Origin: Bacteroidota bacterium
GTDB taxonomy: Bacteria; Bacteroidota; Bacteroidia; Chitinophagales; Chitinophagaceae
DNA length: 64,000 nucleotides
Assembly (NCBI GenBank): GCA_030706685.1
Contig: JAUZOA010000009.1
Coordinates: 1 to 64,000 of the forward strand
Direction: 5' to 3'
Shown: in pieces, positions 62,653-64,000 of the stretch
How positions within the stretch are numbered: the first letter of the stretch is position 1
How the letters are laid out: each line of letters begins with the position of its first letter
The notes under the pieces: model-generated
Told to the model about the DNA's origin: nothing
The model's database searches: none
Seen by the model: the letters and a program-made list of their open reading frames with translations, nothing else
Program-made: the position numbers and the translations under genes

Positions 62653-63255
62653 CTAAAACATGCTGCAGGTAGCAATGAATAACAGGAGAACTAATGCGGT
62701 ATCCGTATGTCCTGAAATATAGCTGCGAATAGATTTATTGGCAGACACCAGGTATTCTTTGATTGTAAATGCAGAGATCCCCATGATCTCTGCAGCTTTT
62801 CTATAAGTACATCCTTCTATTTTTACCAGTTCATACACTTTTTTTTGCTGAGGGGAAAGTTGATCAATCGCATTTTTCAGGACGACTGATAATTGCTGGT
62901 GATCAAACGTTTCTTCTATATGTTCATAATATTCGCCGGTAAGGGCCCGGAACCGTTCCATCAGCAGGCGATCACGTTGTACTTTACGGAAAAAATCATG
63001 GACGAGGTTTTGAGCAGCCTTGTATACATAACCTGCAAAACTTTCAGTAATGCTGTTACTTTCTCTTTTTTGCCAGATCCTGGTAAAAAGTTCCTGTACC
63101 ATTTCTTCCGCCAATGCAGGATCACGGATCATTTTAAGTATATTAATATATAGTTGCGGGCTATAATGCCGGTACAGTGTTGTGAATGCGTCTTCACTAC
63201 CGGCCTGCATCTCCTGCACCAGCCAGGGCTCATTATATAAGGGTTCGTTCGACAA
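62653..63255 (-). CDS. ECF RNA polymerase sigma factor
   Basis: A 200-residue sigma-70 family protein of the ECF group. Region 2 includes AEEMVQELFTRIWQKRE (about 49-65), and region 4 (about 133-177) has LSPQQKKVYELVKIEG with the helix-turn-helix YRKAAEIMGISAFTIKEYL. The C-terminus (TALVLLLFIATCSMF) is strongly hydrophobic and may pin the factor to the membrane or to FecR. It should direct transcription of the N-glycan susC operon when the SusC/FecR relay is triggered. Two 18-bp direct repeats lie upstream. Confidence 0.93.
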   Translation of the reverse strand: MSNEPLYNEPWLVQEMQAGSEDAFTTLYRHYSPQLYINILKMIRDPALAEEMVQELFTRIWQKRESNSITESFAGYVYKAAQNLVHDFFRKVQRDRLLMERFRALTGEYYEHIEETFDHQQLSVVLKNAIDQLSPQQKKVYELVKIEGCTYRKAAEIMGISAFTIKEYLVSANKSIRSYISGHTDTALVLLLFIATCSMF

Positions 63256-63311
63256 GCAGCTACAATCAGGTTATTAACACTTAAAAGTAGCAAAAAGGCA
63301 ATGAATATCTT

Positions 63312-63351
63312 ATAACTATAGTCAATAAGCCTCATAACTAAAGTCAACAAG
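63312..63351. repeat. Paired 18-bp direct repeats upstream of the sigma gene
   Basis: ATAACTATAGTCAATAAG (63312-63329) and ATAACTAAAGTCAACAAG (63334-63351) match at 16 of 18 positions and start 22 bp apart, two turns of DNA. They lie in the 155-bp gap between the LysR-type and sigma genes, 57-96 bp before the sigma start. Likely a regulator-binding pair; the binding protein is unknown. Confidence 0.5.
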
Positions 63352-63410
63352 TCGTTGTTTGATGAAAAGAAACGGAAGTATCAGAGGTTCAGCGGGGAAT
63401 GGCCTTGTTT

Positions 63411-64000
63411 TTATAAGATAGTCCCCTGAAGGTTGATCTCATTCTGAAGAAATTCGATAAAATGATTGAAATAATCAGGGCGTTTCTTGTTGGCCATTAT
63501 CGCCACAAAATGTTTACGTTTCAAACCCGATTTCCCGATTTTCACAGCTTTTAGCGCATGGCTTTTCAGGTAAGGCTGTAAAGCCCATTTAGCCATCACG
63601 AGAATACCCATTTCAGCTTTTACCATTTCAATAGATGCCTCTGTCAATGGAAGCGGCGTTATTTTTTTCGGCGAAACTCCCGCCGGGGCTAAAACAAACT
63701 GGTGTACGGTAACCGTTTCAAGGGGCAAAGAATGAATCAGTAAATGCTCTGTGGCAAAGTCTTGAGCAACGACAAACTTCTTTTTGGCCCAGGCATGGTT
63801 TTCGGAAACCGCGGCAACCATTTCATCCTGGAACAGTTCAATATAACTGATTGAATCATTCTTAACAGGATCGCTGGTAATAGCAACATCCAGTGAGCCT
63901 GCCAGCAATTTTTGTAACGGGTAATGAGTAGCTTCCATTACAATTTTTAAATCAACGTTGGGGTATAACAACTGGAATTGTTTCATGACGGAAGGCAACC
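63411..64000 (-). CDS. LysR-type regulator, effector domain, cut by window edge
   Basis: The frame runs to the right edge, so the N-terminal DNA-binding half is missing. The visible 195 residues are the LysR substrate-binding fold: LLYPNVDLKIVMEATHYPLQKLLAGSLDVAITS is the typical opening and HFVAIMANKKRPDYFNHFIEFL the closing. The M given at 63998 by the ORF track is a TTG inside the gene, not its start. MetR-like proteins look similar (HYPLQKL), so a methionine-metabolism regulator is possible. No clear link to the sugar loci. Confidence 0.85.
   Translation of the reverse strand, partial: LPSVMKQFQLLYPNVDLKIVMEATHYPLQKLLAGSLDVAITSDPVKNDSISYIELFQDEMVAAVSENHAWAKKKFVVAQDFATEHLLIHSLPLETVTVHQFVLAPAGVSPKKITPLPLTEASIEMVKAEMGILVMAKWALQPYLKSHALKAVKIGKSGLKRKHFVAIMANKKRPDYFNHFIEFLQNEINLQGTIL

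Noticed and set aside
1-64000. tRNA, rRNA, integrase or phage genes marking an island
   Set aside because: None could be recognised on either strand; the only mobile signature is the MITE-like element.

Overview
The window is bacterial chromosome from a member of the Bacteroidota, most likely a Chitinophagaceae-like soil or plant-associated bacterium. Evidence: three SusC/SusD pairs, DUF1735 surface lipoproteins, an ECF sigma/FecR pair next to a SusC with an STN domain, TAnnTTTG-like -7 boxes, and little Shine-Dalgarno signal. No tRNA, rRNA, CRISPR array, phage or intact insertion sequence was seen. Nearly everything from 2.6 kb rightward is transcribed leftward; the main exception is a LacI-family regulator gene.

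Layout. 1-2.6 kb: end of an unknown gene, a long-chain acyl-CoA synthetase and a small lipoprotein, all rightward and probably unrelated to the rest. 2.6-16.1 kb: a galacturonate operon reading, in transcription order, GH28 polygalacturonase, GH105 unsaturated-uronyl hydrolase, divergent pectin methylesterase, UxaB, UxaA, UxaC, KdgK, a YhcH-type protein, KDPG aldolase and an ExuT-type transporter. 16.2-27 kb: SusC/SusD, CE12 acetylesterase, alpha/beta esterase, two pectin methylesterases and GH43. 27.1-34 kb: a second SusC/SusD followed by PL1 pectate lyase. 34.4-35.5 kb: the LacI-family regulator. Together this is one pectin system: surface capture and lyase/hydrolase cutting, removal of methyl and acetyl esters, release of galacturonate, import, and the isomerase pathway to pyruvate and glyceraldehyde-3-phosphate.

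35.6-63.3 kb is a second, differently regulated locus: ECF sigma, FecR anti-sigma, STN-type SusC, SusD, GH18 endo-N-acetylglucosaminidase, two DUF1735 lipoproteins (one with LamG, one with F5/8C), GH35, GH20, an unassigned clan GH-A-like glycosidase, GH29, GH3, GH92, GH125 and a calcineurin-like phosphoesterase. The enzyme set fits N-glycan breakdown, and the GH3, GH29 and GH35 enzymes would suit plant complex N-glycans. A LysR-type regulator is cut by the right edge.

Main discoveries. (1) Three copies of an 18-bp palindrome (ATCGTTACCGGSAWCGAT, then TGCGTAAA) lie upstream of the GH28 operon and of both pectin SusC genes. Each is followed, after exactly 48 bp, by a TAnACTTG -7 box. This looks like the local LacI-family regulon, with an upstream, activator-like geometry. 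(2) A 143-bp MITE-like element with perfect 10-bp terminal inverted repeats and a perfect 8-bp target duplication (GAAAATTT) abuts the stop codon of a susD gene. (3) There are several families of compound intergenic palindromes, one of which encodes the C-terminus of the GH20 enzyme. (4) An 11-bp tandem repeat lies upstream of the phosphoesterase gene.
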